From Symmachiella macrocystis (GTDB lineage Bacteria > Planctomycetota > Planctomycetia > Planctomycetales > Planctomycetaceae): a stretch of DNA of 64,000 bases. Positions within the stretch are counted from its first letter, which is position 1. Each line of letters starts with the position of its first letter. A program made the translations under genes and the position numbers. Under the pieces are notes generated by a model that was given only the letters and a program-made list of their open reading frames with translations, had not been told where the DNA came from and made no database searches. Positions 36,845-46,448 of the stretch are shown here, one piece after another. Location: NCBI RefSeq assembly GCF_007860075.1, contig NZ_SJPP01000003.1, positions 310,001-374,000 on the forward strand. Direction: 5' to 3'.

Positions 36845-37855
36845 TTAGAAGCGGTACTTGGGGCTGTCCTTTTCGAAATCATCGCTCCGCAATTCGGTAT
36901 CGAAATCGATGTTTGAAAAGGCGTAGTATTCTAAGAAGGTTTCTTCGTCCAACTGTTCCGGAGTCAGTTTGGCCATCTCTTCATCTTCGGTGTCGTACCA
37001 TCCAAAGTTTTGGACGAGCACGGGGATGGACCATTCCTTGTCGATGAGAACAACCGATTTCCGGTAGTCCGCTTCGACCTCTTCGTCTTGGAAGTTAAGC
37101 GTGAAACTGTAACAAGGGCGTTCGTTGAACAGTTGTTCTTGCCCCATACAGCATTCGACGCTGTCGCCGTGTGCCAAATCTCGGCGGCGAAACTGGGCCA
37201 TGGTTTTTGCGAGGTTCAGCAGACCGGCTTGGGTGATCGGATGGCGGGATTCGCCCATGGCGATGGAACTGTCGGGGGCAATGGACAAAGTGAGTTTGCT
37301 TTTCAGCCCGTTGCCGCCGGCGTGTACAACCATTTTGTTGCCGTGTTGGCCTTCGACAAACAATACTTCGCGACCGGCGTCGCCATTGAGCCAATGCATA
37401 TAGACGCTAAACGGTTGGTGACGGTTCTTGATTTCGATGGTCTGCAATTCGGTGAGTTCTTCGGCTTCGTCCAACCATTCCTGTTTGTGAAAGTTCGCCG
37501 AATAACCGGGATGCTTTTCCAACATGCGAATGCCGTCTTCCAACAGCGCGATATTGAGCAACAAGGCGACTCGACCGCGGCAGACCGCACCGAGCATCGC
37601 CGAACTTTTATCTTGTTCGTCGGTAGTACCGCCGTTTTCGGCTGTGGCATCGCTGGCTACATCCGGTGATGCGGCACGCGGCGCGATTTGTGAGATCACT
37701 GGCCGTTTCAACGTGTTGCGGGAAACGGCGCGGGCCGGTTCCAATTGAAAATTGAGAACCAGAACTCCAATGGCGGAGCAGGTGATCAGCACGGCCAAAA
37801 AATTGGGACGTGTCGCGCCCGCAGGGAGGGCGTGGTGGCGTGGCTTTCGCGTCAT
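36845..37855 (-). CDS. DUF1571 family protein, membrane-anchored or secreted
   Basis: 336 residues. N-terminal basic stretch then a hydrophobic helix (NFLAVLITCSAIGVLVLNFQ, about 20-40), i.e. a signal anchor. The next ~55 residues are low-complexity Ala/Asp/Glu/Thr linker. The conserved region (from about 100 on) follows the DUF1571 pattern: LLNIALLEDGIRMLEKHPGYSANFHKQE, PFSVYMHWLNGDAGREVLFVEGQ, LTLSIAPDSSIAMGESRHPITQAGLLNLAKTM and SYSFTLNFQ-type endings. DUF1571 proteins are common in planctomycetes and appear related to LolA-like folds; function unproven. ATG 37855 chosen; the frame extends upstream from a TTG. GAGGA lies about ten bases before the ATG. Confidence 0.8.
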   Translation of the reverse strand: MTRKPRHHALPAGATRPNFLAVLITCSAIGVLVLNFQLEPARAVSRNTLKRPVISQIAPRAASPDVASDATAENGGTTDEQDKSSAMLGAVCRGRVALLLNIALLEDGIRMLEKHPGYSANFHKQEWLDEAEELTELQTIEIKNRHQPFSVYMHWLNGDAGREVLFVEGQHGNKMVVHAGGNGLKSKLTLSIAPDSSIAMGESRHPITQAGLLNLAKTMAQFRRRDLAHGDSVECCMGQEQLFNERPCYSFTLNFQDEEVEADYRKSVVLIDKEWSIPVLVQNFGWYDTEDEEMAKLTPEQLDEETFLEYYAFSNIDFDTELRSDDFEKDSPKYRF

Positions 37856-38254
37856 ACGAGTCAAGTCCTCGAATGCGAGACACCGCAACGTATTGATCGA
37901 TCATCGCGCGGCCCGGAAAATCTATCTTTTCGCGCGAGATCGCATTACATTACATTACATTCAGCGAGAACGGTTGAGCACGCCGTAAAAATGGTCGTGC
38001 CGGACGACCGCCGTCTCAAAACGGAGGCCGTCAGTGTGAATCGCCGCAGGCGTCTTGCCGTGTGAATGAATAAAGTCGGGTGTTTATTCTTCGGAACACA
38101 GCGATGCAGCGAGGCATGATTTTACATCGGCGTAGTACAAGGCGTGAATCAACACTAACTAGATTCACCCTCGAAGATTCCCCGTTCGGTAAAGTCCCCG
38201 CAGCTTGGCTCGTCGAACAACGGTCTCTCAATTCGTTGCCGACGCGCGTTGCAG
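37856..38254. other. Intergenic region, no gene; holds a CATTA microsatellite
   Basis: Between two minus-strand genes. No coding signature. Within it, 37943-37961 is a short tandem repeat of the unit CATTA (about 3.8 copies), which may vary between strains. Confidence 0.55.
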
Positions 38255-39235
38255 TCATTTGCTCGATGATTTTGCCGGCAACTTTCCCGGTGCTGCGGCC
38301 GGTTTTTTCGTCGCTTTACCTTTGACCGGTTTGAATTGCGGAATCAACTCGACGGTGACTTCGGTGCCGAGAGGAGGGATCTGATCGGTCGCCGCCTCGA
38401 AAAGCAGGTTCGCCTCAGAATCGGTGCTCTTCATGGCCACGTCGATGACCGAGGAGGAAAAATTGGCGACGCTGATAATCTGTCCCGATTCGGCCAAATA
38501 GTATTCCGGTCCCCCCGGTTCGTCGCGCACGAATTGACTGCCGGCAAAGATCCAATCGGCCTTCATTTTGCGCGGTTGGCTGTCGTCAAAAAATTTCTCA
38601 ATTCCCTTTTTATAGGCCGCATCCTTGCTCCAAGCGAGCAGGCGTTTTTTTTGTTCCACTGTCATGGGACCGAACCACAGCAATTCCTTGGCGAATTTGT
38701 CGTAGCGCAATTCCGATTCGGCGGGGATTTTCAGATCATTCGGCAATTTTTCCATCGGCACCGAATAGAACCGCCGCGTGACGCGCTGCACCCAATCTTG
38801 TGCGCGAACGCGATGCAGTGTTTTCTTTTTATCCCGCCATTGCACAAAGATGTCGATCTTTTGGCCGGTGGGCGGTTTGTATTCCGGTTCAAATTGCGCC
38901 GGCTTGCCCGGCTTGGCACCAATTCGCAGCAAAGCGGCATGGATGAACATCGCCTTGGAATCCAAGGAGACGATCGATTCGTGTTCCATGGTTTGAGACA
39001 AACAGCAGAAAAACTCCAGCACTGCTTCGCGTTGCACAATTTTGGTCTTCAGCAAAACGCGTTTGCCTTTCAAGTCCAGCAAAACGGTTCCTTCTGGATT
39101 CAATTTGACCAAGGCATCGGCAGCTTTCTCCTTAGTAGCCGGTTTTTCAGCAGCCTGTTTGTCAGAGGCGCGGGCTGTCGACAATATTCCGCAGGTTACT
39201 AAAAGCAGAAGCAGAATTTGCGGAAATGTTCGCAT
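38255..39235 (-). CDS. Secreted YdjY-domain-like protein
   Basis: 326 residues with signal peptide MRTFPQILLLLLVTCGILSTARA. Core wording L-LDLKGKRVLLKTKIVQREAVLEFFCCLSQTMEHESIVSLDSKAMFIHAALLRIGAKPG (about 52-110) is the pattern of the YdjY domain seen in exported planctomycete proteins (charged strand, two Cys, HESI, then HAALL.iG..PG). A second part (VTRRFYSVPMEKLPNDL...WIFAGSQFV) is shared in the family. C-terminal Lys/Ala/Pro tail. CGAGG stands seven bases before the ATG. Function unknown; enzymatic role not seen. Confidence 0.8.
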   Translation of the reverse strand: MRTFPQILLLLLVTCGILSTARASDKQAAEKPATKEKAADALVKLNPEGTVLLDLKGKRVLLKTKIVQREAVLEFFCCLSQTMEHESIVSLDSKAMFIHAALLRIGAKPGKPAQFEPEYKPPTGQKIDIFVQWRDKKKTLHRVRAQDWVQRVTRRFYSVPMEKLPNDLKIPAESELRYDKFAKELLWFGPMTVEQKKRLLAWSKDAAYKKGIEKFFDDSQPRKMKADWIFAGSQFVRDEPGGPEYYLAESGQIISVANFSSSVIDVAMKSTDSEANLLFEAATDQIPPLGTEVTVELIPQFKPVKGKATKKPAAAPGKLPAKSSSK

Positions 39236-39334
39236 GGCTGGGCCTCGTAGAAGTTGATGTCAGAGCGCACTGTCGTACAGAATCATAACACACATTCGCC
39301 CGTAGCCCATAGGCAATCCGCCGCGAATCGCCGA

Positions 39335-40189
39335 CTAGCTGATCGTATCGATCCAGTACAACAAGTCCCGCACCGCTTCGTCACGATTCGGCTCGAACTC
39401 CAAAGTATGTGCCGCATCGGCATATTCAATCAGCTTGCGTTGATGGGATGCGAAACGCAGGAAATAGCCGCGTGTCGCGCGATTGTCGATGATACGGTCT
39501 TGCCCGGCGAGCATCAGGAGCGAGGGACACACGATGCAATCGGGCGCATCGAGCAATTGCCGATCCATTTGTCGATTGACCAGCAGAAACCCCACGGTCA
39601 CTTCGCGCAAGGTGAGCGGATCGCGAGAAATGTAGGTTTGCCAATCGGGATCAGTGGTGAACAGACTGGGATCCTGCAGCGGAATCGGCACACGTTTTTT
39701 TTGCGCGCCTCCCACATCGGCGAGTGACAGTTTGAAGTTTTGCCTAGCCGTCGCGCGGATTTTGGTGCGGATGCCGGGATACAGCAAAGCCAAACCGTCG
39801 AGCAACTCCGGTCGCCGCGCTGCCGTGAGTGCAGCCAATTTCCCGCCCCAACTGACCGACATCAAGATCACGGGAGCCTGTCCACCAGGCTCATTGGTAA
39901 AACGAACCCACTGCAGGAACTGCGCCACGTCGTTCAACAACCGGTCCGCATGCGGGGCATCGCCACGGCTGCGTTCGTTTAAGCCCGATCCGCGGCGATC
40001 CATAAAGAGCACGTCATAACCCGCCTCGCACAGCTGGCGGCTGGACGCGGAATACCATCCGGAGTGACTTTGAATGCCGTGCAAGGCGACGATTGTCCCC
40101 CGCGGCTTGTCGTGGGCCGCCCTCCACCGGCGGTAATGCAGGCGATATCCATCGGAAGCGGTAAAGAATTCAATCGCCGGTTGATGCAC
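39335..40189 (-). CDS. Alpha/beta hydrolase (lysophospholipase-like)
   Basis: 284-residue cytoplasmic serine hydrolase. GTIVALHGIQSHSGWY (oxyanion HG at about 37), YDVLFMDRRGSGLN, nucleophile elbow VILMSVSWGGKLAAL (Ser in S-V-S-W-G at about 113), LAGQDRIIDNRATRGYF (Asp about 228) and DAAHTLEFE (His about 260). All three catalytic residues are in place. The Gly before the nucleophile is Ser (S-x-S-x-G), a mild variant. Family is monoacylglycerol lipase/lysophospholipase-like (Hydrolase_4). The start is a GTG. Single gene, divergent from the gene at 40377. Substrate unknown. Confidence 0.86.
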   Translation of the reverse strand: MHQPAIEFFTASDGYRLHYRRWRAAHDKPRGTIVALHGIQSHSGWYSASSRQLCEAGYDVLFMDRRGSGLNERSRGDAPHADRLLNDVAQFLQWVRFTNEPGGQAPVILMSVSWGGKLAALTAARRPELLDGLALLYPGIRTKIRATARQNFKLSLADVGGAQKKRVPIPLQDPSLFTTDPDWQTYISRDPLTLREVTVGFLLVNRQMDRQLLDAPDCIVCPSLLMLAGQDRIIDNRATRGYFLRFASHQRKLIEYADAAHTLEFEPNRDEAVRDLLYWIDTIS

Positions 40190-40376
40190 AGTGGTCGCTC
40201 GGGTTCGGGGAGGCGTTCAATGCGGTGGGGGAGTTCTTGCTTTATTTGTATCGGCGACGCGTCGGTGGGGCAAGCGTTTCTTGCGTTGGCGAAACGGCTT
40301 GCGGTACGATGGGCCTTCCGGAATCAATGTGTGGCGATCCAAACGGCCTTCTAAAAAACCAACCGAAAGCTTTGCG

Positions 40377-41543
40377 ATGACTGGGCGATGTGTGGTGTCT
40401 TGGATCGCGGCGGTGCTCATTTTTGCTGGACCGCTTCAGGCGAAGGCAGATGAAATTGATGACCATCTGCAAATAATCGCTGCCTGCGGACCGGGCGGTC
40501 AAGGTTCGGCGGCGGCCAAGCAAGCGGCACAAGAACTCATTAACTCCGGCATGGAAGTCTTGCCGCAACTGCTGGAAGCGATGGATACCGACAACATCCT
40601 GGCTGCAAATTGGTATCGCACTATCTACGAACAGGTGACCCGGCGGGAGTTGAAAAAAACTTCGCCGCAGTTCCCTCTACACTCACTGCGCGACTACGTG
40701 CAGGATGCTGGACATCAAGGCCGTTCGCGCCGTTTGGTCTTGGGGCTATTGGACCGGTTGGACCCGAATTTTCGCGATCGTTTTGTCGCCACGCAAATAG
40801 CGGACGCCGAATTCCGTAACGATGCGATTACGGCGTTGTTGAAACAGGGCGATGAATTTCAGCAAGCGGAAAAATTCGCCGCGGCGGCCCGGGTGTATGA
40901 AACGGCCTTTCGTGCGGCGCGGGAGAGCGGGTTAATCCAAACGACGGCGGCGAAATTGAAAGCGGTCGGCCGCGAAGTAAGCATCATCGACCACATGGGG
41001 TTGGTGATTGATTGGCACGTGCTGGGACCGTTTGATGCGCCGGGCAAAAGCGGGTTTGACACCGTCTTTCCGCCCGAAGAGACCGTCGACCTACAGGCCA
41101 CTTATCCTGGACAAAACGGACGGGACATTTCCTGGAAACGTTTCCGCACCACGGACAAGCTGGGGAACGTGAACCTGGTGACCGCCATTGCTCCGGTGGA
41201 AGAGGCAGTCGGTTATGCCTATACCGAAATCTTCTCCCCCCGCGACCAGGACGTACAACTTCGCTGCGGCGCAGACGACAATCTCTCGGTGTGGGTCAAC
41301 GGCAAAAAAGTCTTCGCGCGCCGGCAATGGCTCAACGGCACACGGCTGGATCGCTTTACCGCAGCGGTGCATTTGGAAAGTGGTAAGAACACCGTGCTGG
41401 TAAAAATCTGCCAAGGCCCGCAACACAAAAACCCAGCCGTCGGCAACAACTGGTCGATGCAACTGCGGTTTTGCGACAAAGACGGTGCCAGCATCGGAAC
41501 GCGTTCGGCGCTGCCTCAGGATTCTGAGGCGAACGCAGAGTAG
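40377..41543 (+). CDS. Secreted hypothetical protein with lectin-like C-terminal part
   Basis: 388 residues. A signal peptide (MTGRCVVSWIAAVLIFAGPLQAKA) starts at ATG 40377; the frame is open further upstream but without export signal. The first half is helical with an HEAT-like appearance (AKQAAQELINSGMEVLPQLLEAMDT), then IDWHVLGPFDAPGKSGFDTVFPPEE, a segment common in planctomycete proteins ahead of a jelly-roll module. The end AYTEIFSPRDQDVQLRCGADDNLSVWVNGKKVFARRQWLNGTRLDRFTAAVHLESGKNTVLVKI resembles a PA14/GH2-like sugar-binding jelly roll. No catalytic residues seen. 52 bases upstream of the PQQ-like gene, so probably the same operon. Confidence 0.72.
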   Translation: MTGRCVVSWIAAVLIFAGPLQAKADEIDDHLQIIAACGPGGQGSAAAKQAAQELINSGMEVLPQLLEAMDTDNILAANWYRTIYEQVTRRELKKTSPQFPLHSLRDYVQDAGHQGRSRRLVLGLLDRLDPNFRDRFVATQIADAEFRNDAITALLKQGDEFQQAEKFAAAARVYETAFRAARESGLIQTTAAKLKAVGREVSIIDHMGLVIDWHVLGPFDAPGKSGFDTVFPPEETVDLQATYPGQNGRDISWKRFRTTDKLGNVNLVTAIAPVEEAVGYAYTEIFSPRDQDVQLRCGADDNLSVWVNGKKVFARRQWLNGTRLDRFTAAVHLESGKNTVLVKICQGPQHKNPAVGNNWSMQLRFCDKDGASIGTRSALPQDSEANAE

Positions 41544-41595
41544 TGATCGGAAGCCAACACGTTCAAAAAAACAGCGGCGGTTGGAGAGTCAAACC

Positions 41596-42849
41596 ATGTT
41601 TGTGAAATCTGCAATTCTAGGATGCCTGTTGAGCACCGCTCTGGTCGGCAGCGCCAGGGCCGATAACTGGCCCGGATGGCGGGGGCCGGGTCGTAACGGG
41701 GTTTCGGCGGAAAGTGAACTGCCCACCGAATGGTCCGAGACGACCGGCATTCGTTGGAAAACAGCTGTGCCGGGGTCGGGGATCTCCAATCCGATTGTCT
41801 GGGATGACCGCGTGATCGTGACAGCTTCGGACGGCCCGCAACAGGCGGACTTGCATATCATTTGTTATGCGACCGACGACGGACGCGAATTGTGGCATCA
41901 ACGTTTATGGGGCACCGCTCCTACGCGGTATCACGCCAACAAAAGCAGCATGGCCAGTCCGGCCGCCGTCACGGATGGCAATCACGTCTTCGCGTTTTTC
42001 GGTACGGGCGATGTTTTTTGCACTGACATGGAGGGGCAATTGCAGTGGCAGCGGTCGCTGGCGAACGAATATGGACAATTCGAAAATCGCTTCGCTGCCT
42101 CAAGTTCTCCGCTGTTATATCAAGACACGGTCATCGTGCAGTGCGATCACTATGGCGACTCCTACGTCATCGCGCTGGATCAAAAAACGGGGGCCAATCG
42201 CTGGAAGCGCGATCGTCCGGAAGCGTGGTTATCGTGGGCTTCGCCGCAATTGATCCTGCTTGGCAACGGCCAACACGAATTGATCGTATCGGGATCGCAC
42301 AAAGTCGATGCGTTTGATCCCACGACTGGCGAACCCTTGTGGACGGTGAACGGCATGAGCCGCGAGTGCATTCCCACACCGGTCTTCGGCGATGGGTCTC
42401 TGTATGTGGTGAGCGGGCCGAAGAGCCCGACGATGGCGATCCGCCCTGGCGGTCGCGGCGATGTGACCGAAACGCACGTCCGTTGGCGAAATACGCGCGG
42501 GGCTCCGTTTGTTCCGTCTGCGATATTAGTGGGCGAGCGGTACTATCTGGTCGACGATGCGGGAATTGCCACCTGCCTGAACGGGACTGATGGAAAGCGC
42601 GTGTGGCAAAAACGATTATCGGGTGCCTTCACCGCCTCTCCTGTTGCCGGAGACCAAAAGATCTATTTCACCAATGAACGTGGCGAAACGACCGTGATTG
42701 CCGCCGCAAAGCGCGGTTACAAACGATTGGCACTCAATTCTGTAGGTGAACCGGTGTTTGCCTCCCCGGCGATATCTCAAGGCTGTCTTTTTATGCGCAC
42801 CAATCGGCATCTGCTCTGTATTGACGGTCGTGGCGACGATGATCAATGA
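41596..42849 (+). CDS. Secreted PQQ-like beta-propeller repeat protein
   Basis: 417 residues, signal peptide MFVKSAILGCLLSTALVGSARA, then NWPGWRGPGRNGV, the same mature N-terminus type as the paralogue at 25166. Repeats show (T/D)-D-D-G-R-E-L-W, D-Q-K-T-G-A-N-R-W, D-P-T-T-G-E-P-L-W and NGTDGKRVW. No PQQ-dehydrogenase active-site motif. GGAGAG seven bases before the ATG supports the start. It directly follows the lectin-like gene (52 bases) and precedes the hydrolase-like gene. Confidence 0.83.
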   Translation: MFVKSAILGCLLSTALVGSARADNWPGWRGPGRNGVSAESELPTEWSETTGIRWKTAVPGSGISNPIVWDDRVIVTASDGPQQADLHIICYATDDGRELWHQRLWGTAPTRYHANKSSMASPAAVTDGNHVFAFFGTGDVFCTDMEGQLQWQRSLANEYGQFENRFAASSSPLLYQDTVIVQCDHYGDSYVIALDQKTGANRWKRDRPEAWLSWASPQLILLGNGQHELIVSGSHKVDAFDPTTGEPLWTVNGMSRECIPTPVFGDGSLYVVSGPKSPTMAIRPGGRGDVTETHVRWRNTRGAPFVPSAILVGERYYLVDDAGIATCLNGTDGKRVWQKRLSGAFTASPVAGDQKIYFTNERGETTVIAAAKRGYKRLALNSVGEPVFASPAISQGCLFMRTNRHLLCIDGRGDDDQ

Positions 42850-43068
42850 AACGATCGCCGCACGTTTGCCGATGATGGTGGGTTTTCGGCTGCCGATCAG
42901 TAAACGTAAAGTGCGAAACACCGGGTGTCCGAAGTGCGGATTGACCGGGTTGCCATCGGTCCATAGAATGAAAATAGCTGCTTGGGAGCGGCGTGGGACG
43001 GCAAATCCACCGTTTCGCTCCGCAACGCTTTTCACTGCGAATTGATTACTGGAATGGGACGGCCACCA

Positions 43069-44064
43069 ATGAAGTGTTTGCAATCATTCGGCGCATGCGA
43101 CGCCGACACGCCAACCCCAAGAACCTCTCGCACGAAATTTTTCGTCTGCTTAGCTTTGGTCGCAGGAGCCTGCCTGTTGGCGGCGCCGCGTGGAGCGCAA
43201 GCACAGGCCAACGACCCCAAACCGATCCAACCGCCGCGCGACGTCACCTTCAAAACCAAGGACCGCATCGACCTCGCCGGGACCTATTGGGAATCCAACG
43301 TCGGCCGAGAGGCACCGGTGATTTTGATGTTGCACCGCGAAGGGGGGAACCGACTGGAGTGGACCAAAGGAATTGCATCCTCGTTGCAACTCGCCGGCTA
43401 TGCGGTGATTTCAGTCGACCTGCGCGGCCACGGACAAAGCAAAGTCAATGCGGGGGCCAATAACCAAAACCGCCAGCGGAACAAACTGAAGTTGATTCCG
43501 CAAGATTATAAAAACATGGTGGGGTACGATCTCGAAGCGGTGAAGGCATTCATCTTAGAAGAACACCAAGACAGCAACCTGAACATGAACAAAACCGGAA
43601 TTGTCGGCGCTGAGATGGGTGCTGCCGTCGCCGTATCGTATGCTCTACTCGATTGGAATAAACCGCCGCATCCCGATGGAATTGGTGCCGACCGCACGCC
43701 GCGCGGGCAAGATGTACGGGCCTTGGTCTTGCTGTCACCGGAAAAGGTTCCCGGTTTACCTTACGCCCGACCGCTGACCGTCCTACGCAATCCAGAATGG
43801 AATGTGCACTTGCTAGTTGCCGTCGGCAACCAGGACAGAGACGGGCTACGCGAGGCCGAAAAACTTTACGAACTGTTCAACAAAGTGGGGCAGAACGAAA
43901 ACCGCAGCTTCCTGCAAATCTACCCAGGCAAATTGCGCGGCTCTGATTTATTGACCCCCAAAGAACTGAACGTCGAAACACATATCACGAAGTTCTTCGA
44001 ACAATCGCTCAAAAGTTTGCCGGCGAATTGGCGAAACCGCAGAAGCAAACTTTATAGCGAGTGA
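43069..44064 (+). CDS. Secreted alpha/beta hydrolase-fold protein lacking the catalytic Ser and His
   Basis: 331 residues with an N-terminal export signal (TKFFVCLALVAGACLLAAPRGAQA) after about 20 hydrophilic residues. The fold is recognisable: DRIDLAGTYWES, APVILMLHREGGNR, ISVDLRGHGQSK, a helix and TGIVGAEMGAAVAVSYALLDW. The residue at the nucleophile elbow is Glu182 (G-A-E-M-G) where Ser is expected, and the usual His position near the C-terminus reads PGKLRG with Arg290. The Asp of the third element may survive in VGNQDRDG. It therefore looks like a pseudoenzyme, or one with a different mechanism. ATG 43069 chosen; ATG 43054 is also possible. Follows the PQQ-like gene on the same strand. 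Confidence 0.72.
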   Translation: MKCLQSFGACDADTPTPRTSRTKFFVCLALVAGACLLAAPRGAQAQANDPKPIQPPRDVTFKTKDRIDLAGTYWESNVGREAPVILMLHREGGNRLEWTKGIASSLQLAGYAVISVDLRGHGQSKVNAGANNQNRQRNKLKLIPQDYKNMVGYDLEAVKAFILEEHQDSNLNMNKTGIVGAEMGAAVAVSYALLDWNKPPHPDGIGADRTPRGQDVRALVLLSPEKVPGLPYARPLTVLRNPEWNVHLLVAVGNQDRDGLREAEKLYELFNKVGQNENRSFLQIYPGKLRGSDLLTPKELNVETHITKFFEQSLKSLPANWRNRRSKLYSE

Positions 44065-44125
44065 AATTGATCCGGCGGAAGCACGCACCGGCAAACGGCA
44101 CCTGCCAGTTTGCTCTGCGAGCTTA

Positions 44126-44527
44126 TCATCCCAAGACCAGTTGGGCTGACCAGCGCCCTAGCACAACCGCTCCGATTCCCAGCGCCAGATTTCCGACGAC
44201 ATTCAGGACGGCAAAACGGGCATCCCCTTCTTTGAGAAACATCTCAACGGTTTCGCTGCCGAAGGTGGAAAAGGTCGTCAAAGCTCCCAAAAATCCGGTC
44301 ATCAACAGCAACTGCGTTTCCTGGGAGAGGTGATTGCGCTGCACTAGGACTGTTGATAGGCCAATCAAGAAGCAGCCAGCGACATTCACGGCCATCGTTC
44401 CCAAAGCAAAAAAGGGAAACTCCGGTCCATAGCGCTGAAACAGCAATCCGCGCACCCAACCGGAGAGGTAAAAACGGCTCACCGCTCCTACAAATCCACC
44501 GACACCAACAAACAACAGTTCTTGCAT
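44126..44527 (-). CDS. crcB: Fluoride ion channel CrcB/FluC
   Basis: 133 residues, four membrane helices. Signature pieces: VGVGGFVGAVSRFYLSGW (N-terminal G-x-x-GA-x-x-RY/F), FALGTMAVNVAGCFLIG (Asn of the fluoride track) and GFLGALTTFSTFGSETVEM (the conserved G-x-x-G-x-x-TTFSTF). Dimeric channels of this family expel fluoride. No fluoride riboswitch fits in the 49-base gap upstream; the gene may be read with the DUF1501 gene before it on the same strand. Confidence 0.95.
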   Translation of the reverse strand: MQELLFVGVGGFVGAVSRFYLSGWVRGLLFQRYGPEFPFFALGTMAVNVAGCFLIGLSTVLVQRNHLSQETQLLLMTGFLGALTTFSTFGSETVEMFLKEGDARFAVLNVVGNLALGIGAVVLGRWSAQLVLG

Positions 44528-44576
44528 AACGCGATCACTTCATGGTTGTGTTGAATGGCTGTGCTGTTGGGGACGG

Positions 44577-45968
44577 TCAAGACAAGCCGGGAATTGGGTT
44601 GGCCGAGGCGGCGCGGATGATGTCGCCCGGTATCCCACTTTGTACCCGCAACTCAGCGACGTCGATCAATCTGCTCAGGACCGTAGCGACCAGATGTTTC
44701 AAGGTAACCGGCTCAGTGAGCGGCCGCGATGCGTCGCGGGTTGATTGTCCGATCACCTGCCCCGGAGCAATTCCGCCTCCGGACAGCAACAACGGCGCCA
44801 ATCCGCCCCAATGATCGCGTCCACCTCGGTTGTTTATGCGCGGCGTTCGGCCCATCTCGCCCGTGCAAACGAGTAAGATTTTGTCACTCAATCCACGGGC
44901 ATGGACGTCTTCCAGAAACGCGGAGATCGCATGATCAAACGGTCGTCCCATGTAGTCCATGCCTTCGGACACGCCGGCGTTATTTTGGTCGCCATGCATA
45001 TCCCACACAAAATTGGTCGTCACCGTCACAAAACCGCACCCACGCTCGCACAGTCGCCGCGCCAGCAACATTAACTTTCCAAGCGACTTGGAATTGTCAG
45101 CATAGCGTTCGTGGTTTTTCCACTTCTTGTTGATCGTGTCAGGACGAACTAACGGAGCCGTGTCATAGCGGGCGACTACCGCCGGATCCTCGCTCGATAG
45201 ATCGAATGCGTCACTCACGCCCCCTAAAATTGTATCGAAGGCTTGTTGCTTCAGTGAATCGAGTCCAGCCAGTGAATTGTCGACGTCTACGGCACGGCGG
45301 ATTCTATCCAAATTGGCCAATAACCGACGCCGATCGTCCAACCGCGCCAGCGGGAGTTGCAATTCCATGTTCTTACGCATCTCGCCCCCACCGCTGGGCA
45401 CAAACGGCGCATAGCCGCCTCCCAACGTCCCAGTGGATTCGAAGTCGCCGAACTTCTTGATGGCCGGCATGGTGGAATCGTCAACCGCCCTGGGATAAAG
45501 GGCAATATTTGTGGGCATGCCATTTTGGGGATGATTTTGCCCGGCCACGCGGGAAAACAGAGAGCCGAGATTTGCCCCGTGCGTTGCTTTGCCTACGATT
45601 GGTTTGATGTCGTGCCGACTATCGCCCGAGGTAAAGGAGCGCACGATCGTCGTTCTGTCGGCCCATTTGGCCAATTGGGGAAACGTGCTGCCGTAGGTAA
45701 TGCCCGGAATGGCCGTGGCAATTTCACCAGTGGCACTGGCGATTCCCACCGGAGCGGACATTTTAGGATCAAAGGTTTCGATCTGACTGGGACCGCCATG
45801 CATAAATACGAATACGACGGACTTTCCGGAAATCAGCGACTGCCTGCCGGCTGCCTGCAAGGAGTTGGTGAAGAAGTCCGCCAACGACAGCCCCCCTAGC
45901 GACAATCCTCCAATTTTGAGGAATTCGCGCCGTCGCCCCGTTTGGCCTCCTTCAATGACCGTGAGCAT
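44577..45968 (-). CDS. DUF1501 family protein with Tat signal
   Basis: 463 residues. Twin-arginine motif RRREFLKIGGLSLGGLSL near residue 12, then AAGR. DUF1501 signatures: SVVFVFMHGGPSQIETFDPK (about 49-68), a DRTTIVRSF piece, DWHGDQNN-type VWDMHGDQNNAGVS, and CTGEMGRTPRINNRGGRDHWGGLAPLLLSGGG (about 372-402) with the conserved E-(M/F)-G-R-T-P and RDHW. The family lies in the alkaline-phosphatase/sulfatase-like superfamily and is exported in planctomycetes; its reaction is not established. GGAG lies seven bases before the ATG. crcB follows 49 bases downstream. A paralogue is at 58083. Confidence 0.92.
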   Translation of the reverse strand: MLTVIEGGQTGRRREFLKIGGLSLGGLSLADFFTNSLQAAGRQSLISGKSVVFVFMHGGPSQIETFDPKMSAPVGIASATGEIATAIPGITYGSTFPQLAKWADRTTIVRSFTSGDSRHDIKPIVGKATHGANLGSLFSRVAGQNHPQNGMPTNIALYPRAVDDSTMPAIKKFGDFESTGTLGGGYAPFVPSGGGEMRKNMELQLPLARLDDRRRLLANLDRIRRAVDVDNSLAGLDSLKQQAFDTILGGVSDAFDLSSEDPAVVARYDTAPLVRPDTINKKWKNHERYADNSKSLGKLMLLARRLCERGCGFVTVTTNFVWDMHGDQNNAGVSEGMDYMGRPFDHAISAFLEDVHARGLSDKILLVCTGEMGRTPRINNRGGRDHWGGLAPLLLSGGGIAPGQVIGQSTRDASRPLTEPVTLKHLVATVLSRLIDVAELRVQSGIPGDIIRAASANPIPGLS

Positions 45969-46448
45969 GATTCATCTCCAGACCGTCACCGCATGATCCT
46001 ATCAGCCACTATGCTATGTTCTCCTAAGATACAGCATACGGTAGTGCAACGTCTATCGTCAATTTGCGATGTTGAGCCGCGTGATGTGTGCAAGATTTGT
46101 GCAAGGGATAGTACTGACTCGGAACTTGGTCGCACGACGAAAAAGAATCGGCGACAGTCAACTCATGGTAGCGGCATGCTGAAATTGCTGGAACGTTCGT
46201 CGACAAGCTTGCTATCCCCCTCCTAAGAAAAAGTGCAATCGTGCAACTGACCAGCAACGAGAAAAAATGCGACTGCGCGTTTTGAGCGGGCTTGTCCTTG
46301 AAGCCTCACGGCAGTTTGCCAATAATTAGGACTAAAATCGCGATTGCTTCTCAGAAATGTGCGCTCGATCAAATTGACTGAGCGTAACAGTCTTTTTGAA
46401 ATCGTAGAGCGTTTGCAGTGGCCGCGGATTTTATTCCGATCGCTAACG
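45969..46448. other. Divergent intergenic region, no gene seen
   Basis: 480 bases between the divergent DUF1501 gene and the REC-PAS-LuxR gene. ORFs here have no Shine-Dalgarno and unremarkable composition. A few AT-rich spots exist, but I cannot pick out a convincing promoter pair. Confidence 0.5.

Noticed and set aside
37010-37669. 219-residue open frame on the plus strand
   Set aside because: Antisense to the DUF1571 gene and without motifs.
37943-37961. CATTA tandem repeat as part of a CRISPR array
   Set aside because: Unit of five bases with no spacers; only a microsatellite.
44528-44576. Fluoride riboswitch before crcB
   Set aside because: The 49-base gap is too short and I see no pseudoknot pattern.
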